A program made the position numbers and the translations under genes. The notes under the pieces were generated by a model. The model had not been told where the DNA came from. It searched no databases and saw only the letters and a program-made list of their open reading frames with translations. Positions 11,165 to 21,300 of a DNA stretch of 64,000 bases are shown here, one piece after another; position 1 is the stretch's first letter; each line of letters opens with the position of its first letter. The DNA comes from Nostoc sp. CENA543 (GTDB lineage Bacteria > Cyanobacteriota > Cyanobacteriia > Cyanobacteriales > Nostocaceae), in assembly GCF_002896875.1 (NCBI RefSeq), contig NZ_CP023278.1, positions 5,154,501-5,218,500 on the forward strand, written 5' to 3'.

Positions 11165-12304
11165 TTAGGTACCGCCTTGCAACCAACCTTTAATAATTGC
11201 TTTTCCAACTTTAAGATACTTATTCTCAAGGAAGAACTCTTCAATTGCTGTTTCTCCTCCCTCTTTCAAGGCAGCAATTGTTCGCTGTTTAAGGTCTGGC
11301 TTGGTAGCCACATTAACATAAACTATTTGCTCAGGTTCGGTTGCCGCAGGATTCGTTTCTTCAAGCTGCTTTAGTAGGCGCTGAATTTCACAAGCAGCTT
11401 CAGCAAGAGTTTGCTTTTTCTCGAAAATATATTGGTTCGCTTGCTGTCGCGCATTATCTTTTACTTCATTTGCAAAAGTGCCAATTGTTGTATATGTTCC
11501 TTGAAATTGATTGTTTACAGTATCCATATCGACAATTCTCCCAAAAGCTAATTGAGCAATTTCAAACACTTTGTCAAGATAAGAAACTATTAAGGGTAAG
11601 GCAAAAAGATTTGAAGCCATGAGATTATCTGAAACGTTTAAGCCTGGGTTATTAATTTGACGTTCTATGAAGAATTGATTTGTGGGTGTTTTAATTTTGT
11701 ATGTTTCTTGAACAACATGTTGATTCCAAACACTTAAGGCTCTCTGATGCTCAATCTGTTCCAAGATTGCATTAAACTGTCTCTGAATATCGTCATCAAG
11801 CAAAGGTTTCTTTTCCATAAACGAGAAGAAAGAAAAGTTTTCTAACCTCCCGTCATTCTGTAAATAAGAGATAACAAAAATAAGTAGTGCTGTCATTCCT
11901 CCTGCGGCGGCAAAAGCACAAAATATCTGAATGACTTCTTCTTCTGAAGAAATACCAAGAACTTTGTAAAGCTCTCTCATTTCCTCAGAGATGCCTAGCT
12001 CCTTATTTAAATTTCTAAGGTCTTGTCCAGCAGGCTTAATGAGGGTCTCATTTACTGACTCCAAGAAGATATCAATTTGATTAAGAGTAGGTCGAGCAAT
12101 CTCGTCAATTTCATCAACCATTTGACGCACGAATACTCCCAGGTCTCTAGACCATTTAGATGCAAGATCCCCAAAATCTTCATTTATAGGTCGAATAGCA
12201 TCCTCATGAAATTCAGTCGCAAGCTTATCTAATTTGTTGAGAACAAGCTCACCATTTCGAGTAAAACTTTGGCTAGCGTCGTCTAGAAATTCCTCAAAGT
12301 TCAT
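11165..12304 (-). CDS. Unknown protein with one membrane segment
   Basis: 379 residues, not recognised. Residues 1-120 are charged and helical with several Asp/Glu/Ile heptad-like stretches. Residues about 126-148 (IFCAFAAAGGMTALLIFVIS) form a likely membrane helix. Residues 165-300 are again helical, with a short segment of moderate hydrophobicity near 228-250, and the C-terminus is Lys/Glu-rich. No catalytic motif is seen. It stands alone between repeat-poor intergenic stretches. It could be a scaffold or sensor at the membrane, but no function can be given. Confidence 0.6.
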   Translation of the reverse strand: MNFEEFLDDASQSFTRNGELVLNKLDKLATEFHEDAIRPINEDFGDLASKWSRDLGVFVRQMVDEIDEIARPTLNQIDIFLESVNETLIKPAGQDLRNLNKELGISEEMRELYKVLGISSEEEVIQIFCAFAAAGGMTALLIFVISYLQNDGRLENFSFFSFMEKKPLLDDDIQRQFNAILEQIEHQRALSVWNQHVVQETYKIKTPTNQFFIERQINNPGLNVSDNLMASNLFALPLIVSYLDKVFEIAQLAFGRIVDMDTVNNQFQGTYTTIGTFANEVKDNARQQANQYIFEKKQTLAEAACEIQRLLKQLEETNPAATEPEQIVYVNVATKPDLKQRTIAALKEGGETAIEEFFLENKYLKVGKAIIKGWLQGGT

Positions 12305-12420
12305 ATGCTTTTAACCTACGGAGAAAAGTAATGCATACAGTCATAGCTTATCTTAAATGCTCTTGCGGTAATCCTCCCAGCACAAGTTGAGCCGCATAAC
12401 TATATTATTATACGGAAACT

Positions 12421-13575
12421 TTATACTAAAGGTTTTTGGAGTTGCGATCGCAGTGCTTGTGCTGTATCTATAACTACACCTGAATAATCTCGACTCACTA
12501 AGACTGGTTCATTGTTTGATTGTATATCTGGCCACAATAACCAACGGCTACCTTGAGGTAAAGAAGATATACTGAGAGGATTCTGGGTGAGCCAAATCAG
12601 GGGATGCTGTTCGTCATAATCGCTGATATCTTCGTGATATTGGGTGGCGGCTAGAGTTTCTAAAACTGAGCGATCGCCTCTGACTAATCCTGTGGCGGCT
12701 GTTAATAGTTGCACCTGTAATTGCTGATGCTGTGCGTAAAAATACATTGATGCTGCGGCAATTACAGCTTGCTCAAAATTGTCCGCTTCCCAATTACCAG
12801 CAGTATCTAAAGCAATAATTACTTGCTGTCCACTGGTAATCATTTCTAATTCGCGCACACGTAACTCACCATAGCGCGCACTAGTCCGCCAGTGAATCAA
12901 GCGGGTGGGGTCGCCAATGCGATAGGGACGCAGCGATCGCACTAATCCCGATGTGGCTGTTTGCAAAGGTCTACCATGATACTCATTCCTTTGACTTTCT
13001 TCTTCCCCGATTTCATCCACGAGGGGACAAGCACTCAAGGTTAAAACCGTGGGATACACAATAGCTGTTGCTTCACAGTGGTGCTGACGACGCGACCAAA
13101 ATAAACCTAAAGGCGCGCCTGTCGCCAATTCAACAGAGTGCCAGCGATAAATGCCCCGCTTTTCGGTAGGGTGATAATATACCCAACGGTAAGTTTCTCT
13201 GCTAGCAATAGTTTCAATACCGTGTTTCATGGGTTTTCCCAGCACAAACGGTAAGATATCTTCAACCTGCAATAAAGTGACAGATTGCTTAGTGGGGTTA
13301 TAGATTTCTAATTCTAAAGTTAATTCATCCCCAGCCGAGACAGGTGAAATCTGACGACGAGTCACAGATAGACCAACAAGCGATCGCGATGCTAAAAATG
13401 CAGCTATCCCCAATAAAGCCAGAGTTACGCCACTAATAGCGTAAAGCCAACCAGCCATCGTATTAATCGCCGCACCAAAAAAACAAACAGCAATTCCTGC
13501 TAACACCCAACCGGCGTATGTGGGGGAACTAGCATGAATTTCTAACCAATTAGTGATGAGTTTGATGATTTTCAT
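12421..13575 (-). CDS. DUF58 domain protein
   Basis: 384 residues. Two hydrophobic helices near the N-terminus (about 20-65) precede the DUF58 core, with LRPYRIGDPTRLIHWRTSAR and LRVREL as the family signature and a vWA-like fold expected around ALDTAGNW. DUF58 proteins usually sit beside MoxR-type AAA ATPases and transglutaminase-like membrane proteins. Neither is next to this copy, which instead precedes a heptamer array and ureG. Function unknown; a role in envelope protein assembly is the usual guess for the family. Confidence 0.88.
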   Translation of the reverse strand: MKIIKLITNWLEIHASSPTYAGWVLAGIAVCFFGAAINTMAGWLYAISGVTLALLGIAAFLASRSLVGLSVTRRQISPVSAGDELTLELEIYNPTKQSVTLLQVEDILPFVLGKPMKHGIETIASRETYRWVYYHPTEKRGIYRWHSVELATGAPLGLFWSRRQHHCEATAIVYPTVLTLSACPLVDEIGEEESQRNEYHGRPLQTATSGLVRSLRPYRIGDPTRLIHWRTSARYGELRVRELEMITSGQQVIIALDTAGNWEADNFEQAVIAAASMYFYAQHQQLQVQLLTAATGLVRGDRSVLETLAATQYHEDISDYDEQHPLIWLTQNPLSISSLPQGSRWLLWPDIQSNNEPVLVSRDYSGVVIDTAQALRSQLQKPLV

Positions 13576-13600
13576 GTTTCTTTTTTAACTCATCACTAGG

Positions 13601-13840
13601 GGGATTGGGGATTGGGGATTGGGGACTGGGGATTGGGGATTGGGGACTGGGGATTGGGGACAAGGAAGACAAGGTAGGAGGGGAGAAAAACTAATGACTA
13701 ATGACTAATGACTAATGACTATTGACTATTGACTAATGACTAATGACTATTGACTAATGACTAATGACTATTGACTATTGACTAATGACTAATGACTAAT
13801 GACTATTGACAATGACTATTGACTATTGACTATTAACAAT
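13601..13840. repeat. Long array of heptamer repeats
   Basis: Bases 13601-13660 are GGGATTG/GGGACTG heptamers. After a short spacer containing GACAAGGTAG, bases 13691-13840 are about twenty copies of TGACTAA/TGACTAT. The array runs into the 3' end of ureG: the last codons and stop of UreG are read from repeat-like sequence. It is by far the longest STRR array in the window. Confidence 0.92.
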
Positions 13841-14426
13841 GACTACAGACAAATTCGATAACTTCCTTGAGTCCTTGTTGGGTTTTTAGGTTGGTGAAAA
13901 TAAAGGGTTTATCACCACGCATTTTTTTCGCGTCTCGTTCCATGACGCTTAAGTCTGCGCCTACGTAGGGTGCGAGGTCGGTTTTGTTAATTACTAGTAA
14001 ATCGGATTTTGTAATACCGGGGCCGCCTTTGCGGGGGATTTTATCACCGGCGGCGACATCAATCACGTAAATTGTGAGATCTACTAATTCAGGACTGAAG
14101 GTAGCGGCTAAATTATCACCACCGCTTTCTAAAAAGACTAAATCTAATTGCTTAAAACGCTGTTCTAGTTGTTCAATGGCTGCTAAATTCATAGAAGCAT
14201 CTTCCCGAATGGCAGTGTGGGGACAACCTCCGGTTTCTACTCCCAAAATGCGATCGCTAGCTAAGGCTTGAGAACGTACCAAAAACTGAGCATCTTCTTG
14301 AGTATAAATATCATTTGTCACTACAGCAATTTGATAGCGATCGCGCAGTGCTTTACACATTGCATCCACTAAAGCTGTTTTCCCTGAACCAACTGGCCCT
14401 GCTACCCCTACTCGAAATGTATTCAT
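13833..14426 (-). CDS. ureG: Urease accessory GTPase UreG
   Basis: SIMIBI-class GTPase that powers nickel insertion into urease, working with UreE, UreF and UreD. The P-loop GPVGSGKT is at residues 10-17, the conserved metal-binding CPH motif lies in [26 protein letters not shown] follows, and the base-recognition VINKTDLA is present. 197 residues is normal. The gene lies downstream of ureE-ureF on the same strand but is separated from ureF by a small gene pair. Its final codons (VCSHC) overlap the heptamer array. Confidence 0.97.
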   Translation of the reverse strand: MNTFRVGVAGPVGSGKTALVDAMCKALRDRYQIAVVTNDIYTQEDAQFLVRSQALASDRILGVETGGCPHTAIREDASMNLAAIEQLEQRFKQLDLVFLESGGDNLAATFSPELVDLTIYVIDVAAGDKIPRKGGPGITKSDLLVINKTDLAPYVGADLSVMERDAKKMRGDKPFIFTNLKTQQGLKEVIEFVCSHC

Positions 14427-14457
14427 AAGTCAATAAAAATCAATTATTAATTCATAA

Positions 14458-14667
14458 TTATTCAGTCTGAATTTGTTCTATTTTCTGCCTAACTAAGCTA
14501 TCCACTTCTGCAATTTCTGCTGGTGATTGAGGCATCGCAAATGTTTCAGTGGTTGCTCCTGCTGTGAAACGATCAACAAAAGCATAAAACGCCGCTTGAT
14601 CGTTTGGATGAGCAACTACATAAGCCCTTAGTTCAGCTTTTGTCATTTTGTTAAAGTCAGTTTTCAC
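14458..14667 (-). CDS. DUF6887-like small protein
   Basis: The GTG at 14667 overlaps the stop of the upstream small gene by one base (TAGTG) and has GGAGA upstream, so I prefer it to the TTG at 14682 that also opens the frame. The 69-residue product contains MTKAELRAYVVAHPNDQAAFYAF, a pattern I associate with DUF6887 proteins found paired with DUF6888 proteins in cyanobacteria. The coupling to its partner is typical of toxin-antitoxin-like pairs, but no activity is established. Confidence 0.65.
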   Translation of the reverse strand: MKTDFNKMTKAELRAYVVAHPNDQAAFYAFVDRFTAGATTETFAMPQSPAEIAEVDSLVRQKIEQIQTE

Positions 14668-14816
14668 TATATAAATCTCCAACGACCATTGCGATATATC
14701 TCTATTTGTATATTATCTCCTGCCAAAATAAAGACATTACCTGTTCGCTCATCTAGACGCACAATAAAAATAGGCTTAAAAGTATTTGTTAGAGATTGGC
14801 ACAGTGTAACGCACAT
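14667..14816 (-). CDS. DUF6888-like small protein
   Basis: 49 residues. Read from the ATG at 14816: MCVTLCQSLTNTFKPI, then VRLDERTGNVFILAGDNIQ, ending in a strongly basic/aromatic YRNGRWRFI. This matches my memory of DUF6888 proteins (CVxLCQxLTN ... RLDERTGxxFILAG), which precede DUF6887 genes in cyanobacteria. In-frame sequence upstream (residues like PTSEQGI before the Met) also looks like family sequence, so the true start could be a rare codon further upstream or the gene may have lost its first few residues. Confidence 0.6.
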   Translation of the reverse strand: MCVTLCQSLTNTFKPIFIVRLDERTGNVFILAGDNIQIEIYRNGRWRFI

Positions 14817-14906
14817 AATGCCTTGTTCAGAAGTTGGTAAAATTGTCCCACCTCAATCAAATAGTCTGGTATCAGATTAGCAGGTTTACACTTGACTAAA
14901 GTATGC

Positions 14907-15596
14907 TCAACTTCTAAACAGCCTTGTGTATTGTGTTTCATGCTGCATACTAGCTAAAGATAAACCCCAACTACAACAACTCAAATCATCATCTTCTAAA
15001 TCCATTATTTCCATTGTGGCAACACTGACTAATGGTTGTAAATTGAGTAATATTTCTTGTCCGGCTGTTTGACCGAGGGGAATGATTTTAATTCCAGCCG
15101 TAATTAAATTAGTTGCCCAGCTATGCAGATATGCTAATAAAGCGGCTTGTGGATCAATTTGCCAATGGGTAGCCGCTAGAGCAAAAGCGATCGCATAATT
15201 ACAAGGATTACCCACAGCATGAGCTAAATCAGATATTTGCGGTTGTAGTTTCACCAGTAATTGTAGAAGCGATCGCCCCATTTGCCAGCTAGAATTACGT
15301 AATTCCTGGGTTTCTCGCGCCGCCGATAACCATAAATTCCAATAGCGTAATTTCTCTAAATCCCCTTGATTTACAGCCTCATATATTCTCACAATCATTG
15401 CTGTTTCTAGACGAATCGCCCCATAACGCAGTTCGGCTTCTAACCAATGCTGTAGACTTTCTTGATCAGTAATTGTGCCATTTTCTACTAGAGTTTCTAA
15501 TCCTTCGGAGTAGCTGTATGCTCCCACCGGCAAAGCAGAACTCGCTATTTGCAATAGGTGTAACAAATGACTATGAGTGAGAGTGATGGTGTCCAT
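14907..15596 (-). CDS. ureF: Urease accessory protein UreF
   Basis: Part of the UreD-UreF-UreG complex that loads nickel into apo-urease. Seen: [17 protein letters not shown] near the N-terminus, [12 protein letters not shown], and the later [42 protein letters not shown], all family-typical. I choose the ATG at 15596 ([10 protein letters not shown], 229 residues); a GTG at 15602 would add two residues. The first 26 bases overlap the 3' end of ureE, and the same DNA encodes the His-rich tail of UreE. Confidence 0.95.
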   Translation of the reverse strand: MDTITLTHSHLLHLLQIASSALPVGAYSYSEGLETLVENGTITDQESLQHWLEAELRYGAIRLETAMIVRIYEAVNQGDLEKLRYWNLWLSAARETQELRNSSWQMGRSLLQLLVKLQPQISDLAHAVGNPCNYAIAFALAATHWQIDPQAALLAYLHSWATNLITAGIKIIPLGQTAGQEILLNLQPLVSVATMEIMDLEDDDLSCCSWGLSLASMQHETQYTRLFRS

Positions 15597-16017
15597 AAGC
15601 ACCTAATTCTGGTTGAAATGGGACAATTTCTTCCGTAATTTCTAGCCCCATCTGTGCTAACAGGGTACGTAAAACGGGGTCTGGAGATAGGCGTAAATAG
15701 TTGGGGGTAATTTCTACAGGTACGTGACGATTCCCTAAATGGTAAGCTGCCCGCATTAATAAAAGTGGAGTAGCAGCGACGACCGTAAACACTGGTTCTG
15801 GTTTAGCGGCTATTCTCATCAGACTACCATTAGTTTCATCTTGCAAAATATCTCCATCCCACAACACCGTCCCTCTAGGTAAGCGCAGAAATACTACCTG
15901 ACCATCTTCTGTTTCAAAACGGTGACGGCTGCGAGTGCGTTCTTCGGCGGTGAGTTGCAAGGTCAACGCGACCTTTATTTCTGGGTTTGGTGGTTTACGT
16001 TGCGTCAACGTCAGCAT
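15571..16017 (-). CDS. ureE: Urease accessory protein UreE (nickel chaperone)
   Basis: Delivers nickel to UreG/urease. Seen: N-terminal domain with [28 protein letters not shown] and the second domain [13 protein letters not shown], which holds the conserved metal-site His. The protein ends YGHHHSHS, a His-rich nickel-binding tail. The start at 16017 (MLTLTQRK, 148 residues) matches the family; the frame stays open to 16083, but the extra residues translate AATTACGAATT-type repeats. First gene of the ureE-ureF-(small pair)-ureG set; ureABC and ureD are not in the window. Confidence 0.93.
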   Translation of the reverse strand: MLTLTQRKPPNPEIKVALTLQLTAEERTRSRHRFETEDGQVVFLRLPRGTVLWDGDILQDETNGSLMRIAAKPEPVFTVVAATPLLLMRAAYHLGNRHVPVEITPNYLRLSPDPVLRTLLAQMGLEITEEIVPFQPELGAYGHHHSHS

Positions 16018-16111
16018 AATTCGTAATTCGTAATTCGTAATTACGATACAAGAAAATAGGGAGGAGAAACTATCAATTCCCACTCCCTAGTGTTCTACCA
16101 TCCAAAAATTT

Positions 16112-16226
16112 AGGGACTTCCAACTAAAAAAATATACAATCGCTGTGGTGGGCAGGGGGCAGGGAGCAGGGGGAAAAATCAAAATCTTCTCTCAGAAATT
16201 GGATAATTTATTTTCTGGAAGTCCCT
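16112..16226. mobile_element. MITE-like element with AGGGACTTCCA termini
   Basis: Perfect 11-bp terminal inverted repeats AGGGACTTCCA (16112-16122) and TGGAAGTCCCT (16216-16226) that continue imperfectly for about 28 bp (A-rich, ending ATACAA / ATCCAA). About 115 bp in total with no coding capacity; the interior carries GGGCAGGGAGCAGGG repeats. This terminus type resembles small non-autonomous elements of cyanobacteria. The parent transposase is not in the window. Confidence 0.6.
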
Positions 16227-16303
16227 TAATTTTGAGCAAGTTTGAGAGCGCAATTAGAAACGTAGTCTCCCCCTGCTCCTCCGCTCCCTGCTCTCTACCT
16301 CTT

Positions 16304-16924
16304 TTAAGTCCATTCCAACCAACCTTGATAACCGGTGACAATGCGATTCCCATCTTTGAGGATGTGGACTTCGATTTGGTCACTAGCCCAAGTAATTTTG
16401 TCAGCAAAGGCAGGGTTGAGGACGTGAACTTTTTGATTACGGGAAGAAACGGGGGAATCTGGCGAATTAATGGCTAAATTTTGGACAAACGGCCCATCTA
16501 TTAAAATATCTAGTTGTGCTAAGAGTTCTTGAGAACCTGGAGGCGCGGAGGGTGATTGTAGTTCCTTGAGAGTAAAGCCTGTAAAGGACATGACATTAAG
16601 ACCCGCAGCTTTGAGTTTACGTGCTAACTCAGCCAAAGCGGATGCCTGCCAAAAGGGTTCTCCACCAGAGAATGTTACGCCTGTATTTTTGGGTTTGCTT
16701 AAAATTTGCTCGACTAAACTATCAACACTGACTAGTTGATTAATTTCAAATGTCCAGGAATCGGGATTAAAACAGCCGGGACATTCACGAGGACACCCTT
16801 GTACCCAAACAACTGCACGACAACCAGGGCCATTCACTTCTGATTCATCAATGTAGCCCATGATGTTGAGATAGCCGGAGGGAATTTCTGAATGAATGGA
16901 TGGGTTGGTTAGCTTAGTTTCCAT
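16304..16924 (-). CDS. NrdG-like radical SAM activating enzyme
   Basis: 206 residues. The cluster motif CPRECPGC (Cys44, Cys48, Cys51: CX3CX2C) binds a 4Fe-4S cluster and SAM. VTFSGGEPFWQ is the family GGE motif, followed by MSFTGFTLKEL and DILIDGPFV typical of NrdG/activase-type enzymes. The usual target is the class III anaerobic ribonucleotide reductase, but no nrdD is nearby. A glycyl-radical partner elsewhere, or another target, is possible. A second radical SAM gene lies 26 bp upstream on the same strand, so the two may be co-transcribed. Confidence 0.85.
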   Translation of the reverse strand: METKLTNPSIHSEIPSGYLNIMGYIDESEVNGPGCRAVVWVQGCPRECPGCFNPDSWTFEINQLVSVDSLVEQILSKPKNTGVTFSGGEPFWQASALAELARKLKAAGLNVMSFTGFTLKELQSPSAPPGSQELLAQLDILIDGPFVQNLAINSPDSPVSSRNQKVHVLNPAFADKITWASDQIEVHILKDGNRIVTGYQGWLEWT

Positions 16925-16950
16925 CTATGTTTATTCCTTTCAACAGTTAA

Positions 16951-17769
16951 CTATGACAAAGCTATCGGGACGCAACGCACAGGAATTTTAGTTGTAGTCT
17001 GGATGGCATCAGCTAAAATACTGAGGACATCAGCACTAACACATGGGAGTTGGCGAAAATCACCACAGCCGGATTTAACTGCATTATTCCCCCTAGCATC
17101 CAACTGACGCACTAAAGCGCGGGGTCGAGATGGAACATTGAGATGAATTTCATCAGGACGAAGACGCTGTAACAGTTGGATGTAATCTTCTAGCATTTCT
17201 GTTGTCCAGGGAGACAAAACCATTGTTTGGATAGCGAGGGTTCCTGAATATTCCCGCCGCAATTTGACAATACCTGCCAAAATATCAGGTAGATTTATTG
17301 TCTCTACAGGTCGATTAATACGCTGCCATTGATGTGACGAAATTGCATCTAGTTTCACGGCGACGATATCAGCAAATCGCAAGGCTTGGCGTACCATGCG
17401 ATCGCCTAAAAGTGTACTGTTAGTTAATACTATCGTGGGTAAGCGGGTTAACTGTTTGGCGATCGCTAAAATTTCCTCTAAATTTAAGGCTAAAGTTGGT
17501 TCGCCACTACCACTAATTGTCACTACATCGATTTGCTCATAGGATGCAAGCGATCGCAATTCCTCCGCGATGCTGCTTGTAGGAACAAAAATTTGGCGTT
17601 GCAGAGTCTGGACTTCCATCTGTCCTAATTGACAATAGATGCAATTAAATGAACAAGTTGATACTTCCCCAATAGGATCAATACCTAGCGACTGACCAAA
17701 TCGCCAAGATTTGACAGGCCCGTAGACAAAGGAACGATGGGAATTTTGTGCAGACTCTATGGCGTTCAT
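16951..17769 (-). CDS. Radical SAM protein
   Basis: 272 residues. CSFNCIYC (Cys39, 43, 46) is the CX3CX2C radical SAM cluster motif. SGSGEPTLA is the GGE-like motif, and VLTNSTLL and AVKLDAISSHQWQRINRP are typical of the Fe-S oxidoreductase family sometimes compared with wyosine-synthesis enzymes (COG0731-like). Three further cysteines lie near the C-terminus (SGCGDFRQLPC, RCVP) but do not form an obvious second cluster motif. It shares direction with the NrdG-like gene 26 bp downstream. Substrate unknown. Confidence 0.85.
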   Translation of the reverse strand: MNAIESAQNSHRSFVYGPVKSWRFGQSLGIDPIGEVSTCSFNCIYCQLGQMEVQTLQRQIFVPTSSIAEELRSLASYEQIDVVTISGSGEPTLALNLEEILAIAKQLTRLPTIVLTNSTLLGDRMVRQALRFADIVAVKLDAISSHQWQRINRPVETINLPDILAGIVKLRREYSGTLAIQTMVLSPWTTEMLEDYIQLLQRLRPDEIHLNVPSRPRALVRQLDARGNNAVKSGCGDFRQLPCVSADVLSILADAIQTTTKIPVRCVPIALS

Positions 17770-18353
17770 ATTCGTCCTCTCGCTGGAGTGGCGATCGTCT
17801 AGCTTTTACCATCTAAAATCTATCGCGAGAAGATGAGGAACTTGTGAAGAATTGACACTCCCCTGTTTATAACATGGGAGATTCTTGAGTCAACCAACGT
17901 CAGGATTATAATCAAGACTGACGCAAAAATAACGTAACTCCGTCATTACGAGCGATAGCGTAGTAATCTCCCCTGATGCTGGGATTGCTTCCCTAAACTT
18001 CACTCCGGTCGCAATGACATTATTGACGTTGCGTAAGTCCTAATAATTTTCGGCTCTCCCCGCTCCCTTCCCTACCCCCTTGCCTAAATAGTAATGGGAT
18101 ATTTTTAGTTAGAAGTCTCCTGCTCACTATTTTCTCTTAAGATTTACCCATTTCCTTTTAATCACGAATAAGTGATTTTAGGGATGTGTTTGTAGCAAGC
18201 GCGAGTTATATTTAAGCATAAGTGATTAATTGTATAAGTAATTTATTGGCTTTCAGATTACGCAATCTCACTGTAAAGCATAGGTATTTAAGTTTTAAAT
18301 ATGATGGAAATTCAACTAAGATACTAAAAAACTTGTCCATAAATTATCATAAT
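17770..18353. other. Non-coding region upstream of the giant kinase, with an inverted-repeat element
   Basis: About 580 bp. Bases 17915-18041 form a long imperfect inverted repeat: AGACTGACGC...GTCATTACGA on the left, TCGCAATGAC...GCGTAAGTCC on the right. The outer AGGACTTACGC-like end recurs as AGGACTTATGC near 11071. The rest is AT-rich without a recognised gene. A GTG at 18222 could extend the downstream kinase frame but is not favoured. Confidence 0.6.
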
Positions 18354-21300
18354 ATGAAACTGATTAATGACACAATTAAGATTCTCTTAATTGACGATGA
18401 AGTAGCTACTTATAATTCCTTATTAAATATTTTTGCTTCTGAGAATTATCAAATTGAAAGATTATCCTTCCAGCAATTAGACAACAATTCTGTATTAGAT
18501 TTTATTCCAGATTTAATTATTATAGATATTTCTATAGCTCGACTCCATTATAATTTAGTTAATAAAAAGTTAAAATTTAAAGATGAAAAATTAGATGTAC
18601 CAGTTATCGTACTAGTCCTTATAGAAGAAATTAACCTAGATTTTGAGCAACTAAAAATAAACTTTGCTGACTACCTGATTAAACCATTCAGAACCCAGGA
18701 AGTTTTAATTAAAGTTAAAAATCAACTCAAAATTCAAAAACTAAGAAAAGAATTATTTGCCGAAAGAAAAAAGAGCCAAAATTTAGTTGCAGAGATAGCA
18801 CGAAAAAATCAACAAATAGAATCTATATGTAATATTAGTTACCCGGAAAATGGGCATAAAAATCATGATAAGCTCAAAACTCCAACAGTTGATGCGATCA
18901 AATTATGTAGCTATAACACAGTATTAAGTAGACTCACAAAACATCAGTCTCTATCTCAAGGAAATTTATCTGCTGCTTTTGGCGAAGTCACAGAAGCAGG
19001 AGCGATCAATATTGGTGTCGAAAGAGCTAGTATTTGGGTAACAGAAACAACATATAATCAAATTCATTGCTTGGATTTATTTGAGAAAACAACCCACAAA
19101 CACAGTTCAGGCTTAACATTATCGGCTGGTGAATATCCCGCATATTTTCAAGCTTTGCAGCAAAACGAAGTGATAGCGATCGCCGATTTAGTTTCCCAAG
19201 ATCCACGCATACAGGAACTATCTTCAACTTACTTCATTCCCTGCAATATCACGTCCATCCTATATATTCCTATCCGTCTGGGAGAGAAAACAGTAGGGGT
19301 ATTTTGTTTAGAATCAGTAGGTGTAGTTCATCATTGGACAGAAGAAGACCAAAACTTTGCCCGTGCTTTAAGTAATTTAGTTTCTCTAGCATTAGAAGCC
19401 AGAGAACGCCAACGAGCTGAAGCTGCACATCGCACTTCCGAGAAGAAGTTAGCCTCAGCCTTTCGCGCCTCACCAGACCCCATTGCCTTGTGTACTTTTC
19501 CTGAAGGACGCTACATAGAGGTGAATGATAGTTTTTGTCGATTCTTTGGTTATACTCGCGCCCAGATAATCGGTAACACTAATGCAGAGTTGAAAATCTG
19601 GATAAATCCCCAAGAATGTCATTTTCTTTCCCAAATCCTCAAACAAACAAAAACTTTACGCAACCATGAGGTTGATTTTCGCGCTTGTAGCGGTGAAATT
19701 AAGACGGTGCTGCTGAGTGCAGAAGTAATCGAAATCGATGGGCAGAAAATTGTCTTGGCTACTGCTAAAGATATTACGGAACGCAAGCAAGCGGAAAACG
19801 AAAGCCGCCTATTGTTGTTGACTACCCAAGCCATTACCCGTGCCATAGATGTCAGAAGTGCTTTGACGTTGGTTTTGCGGCTGATTTGTCAAACCATCGG
19901 TTGGGACTTTGGCGAAGCATGGATACCCAGTGATGACGGTAGTGTTTTAGAGCATAGTTTAGTTTGTCACTGTGAAGAAAGCCGCCTCGAAGAATTTTGC
20001 GATCGCAATCAAACTCTCACCTTTACAATGGGCATGGGACTACCGGGACGAGTCTGGGAAACAAAAAGACCAGAGTGGATTGAAGATGTTTCCCTGGTCA
20101 ACCAGTCAAAATTTTTACGCTCTTTTCAGGCTGCTCAAGTCGGTTTCAAAGCTGGTTTTGCTGTGCCGATTCTGGCAGGACGGGAAGTAGTAGCTGTTTT
20201 AGTATTTTTTAAACGCACTGCTATGTCAGTAGATAAGCGATTACTGATGTTAGTGGGGACTGTAGCTACCCAACTAGGTAGTTTAATTCAACAGCAAATG
20301 ATCGAAGCCGCCCACAGAAAAAGCGAAGAAAGATTACAACTAGCTTTATCAGCGAGTGAATTGGGATTGTGGGATTGGAATATCCAAACAGGTAAAATTT
20401 ATTGTGATTGGAAATGGCGAGATGTACTAGGGTACACAGAATCCGAGATTGATCCACATCAGCTTGTGAGAAAACAGTTAATTCATCCTGAAGACTGGCG
20501 CGCCCTCAAATCATCCATTCAAGACCATCTAGAAGGGATAACATCTGTATACGAGATGGAATTTCGGATGCGTTCCCCCTCTGGGGAATGGAAATGGATA
20601 CAGTCTCGCGGCCAAATTGTAGAGCGCGATGAACAGGGTATACCGTTACGGATGACTGGTACTAATAAAGACATTACAGAGCGCAAAACTCTAGAAAAAC
20701 AATTAAAACTGCGGGAAGCCAGACTCAACGCCTTTTTTAGTGGTGCGCCCGTAGGTATGAACATCCTTGACCACAAAATGCGCTTGGTGCAGATTAATGA
20801 CTTGATGGCAGATATTTATGGTAAACCATCAAAAGACCTCATCGGCAAAACACTCAGAGAAATCGCTCCTCATATTGACCCACTATTAACACCTTTTTGT
20901 CGGCAGGTATTATCAACTGGGGAAGCAATTTTAAATCGGGAACTCAGTATTACTGCTCATGATGTGCCTAATGGTCTGCGTCATTTTTTGGTTTCTTATT
21001 TTCCCATTCCTGGTGAAGATAACAGCCCCTCTGGTGTAGGTACCGTCATGTTGGAAATTAGTGGACTCAAACGTGCAGAGACCGCCTTGAGGGAAAGTAT
21101 AGAACGAGAAAGAGCGATCGCTCAAGTAATTCAAAGGATGCGCCAAACCTTAGATTTGGAAACTATTTTTACCGCCACCACCGCAGAATTACGGCAAGTA
21201 TTGAATTGCGATCGCGTTGTTGTCTATCGCTTCCATCCTGATTGGAGTGGCGAATTTGTTGCTGAATCCGTTGGTATGGGTTGGACTTCACTCATGGAAT

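Noticed and set aside
16018-16083. Upstream extension of ureE
   Set aside because: Extra residues come from AATTCGTAATTCGTAATTACG repeat-like DNA; family N-terminus starts at 16017.
18222-18353. GTG-started extension of the giant kinase
   Set aside because: The 44 extra residues precede the receiver strand, have no domain, and the ATG at 18354 begins a normal receiver N-terminus.
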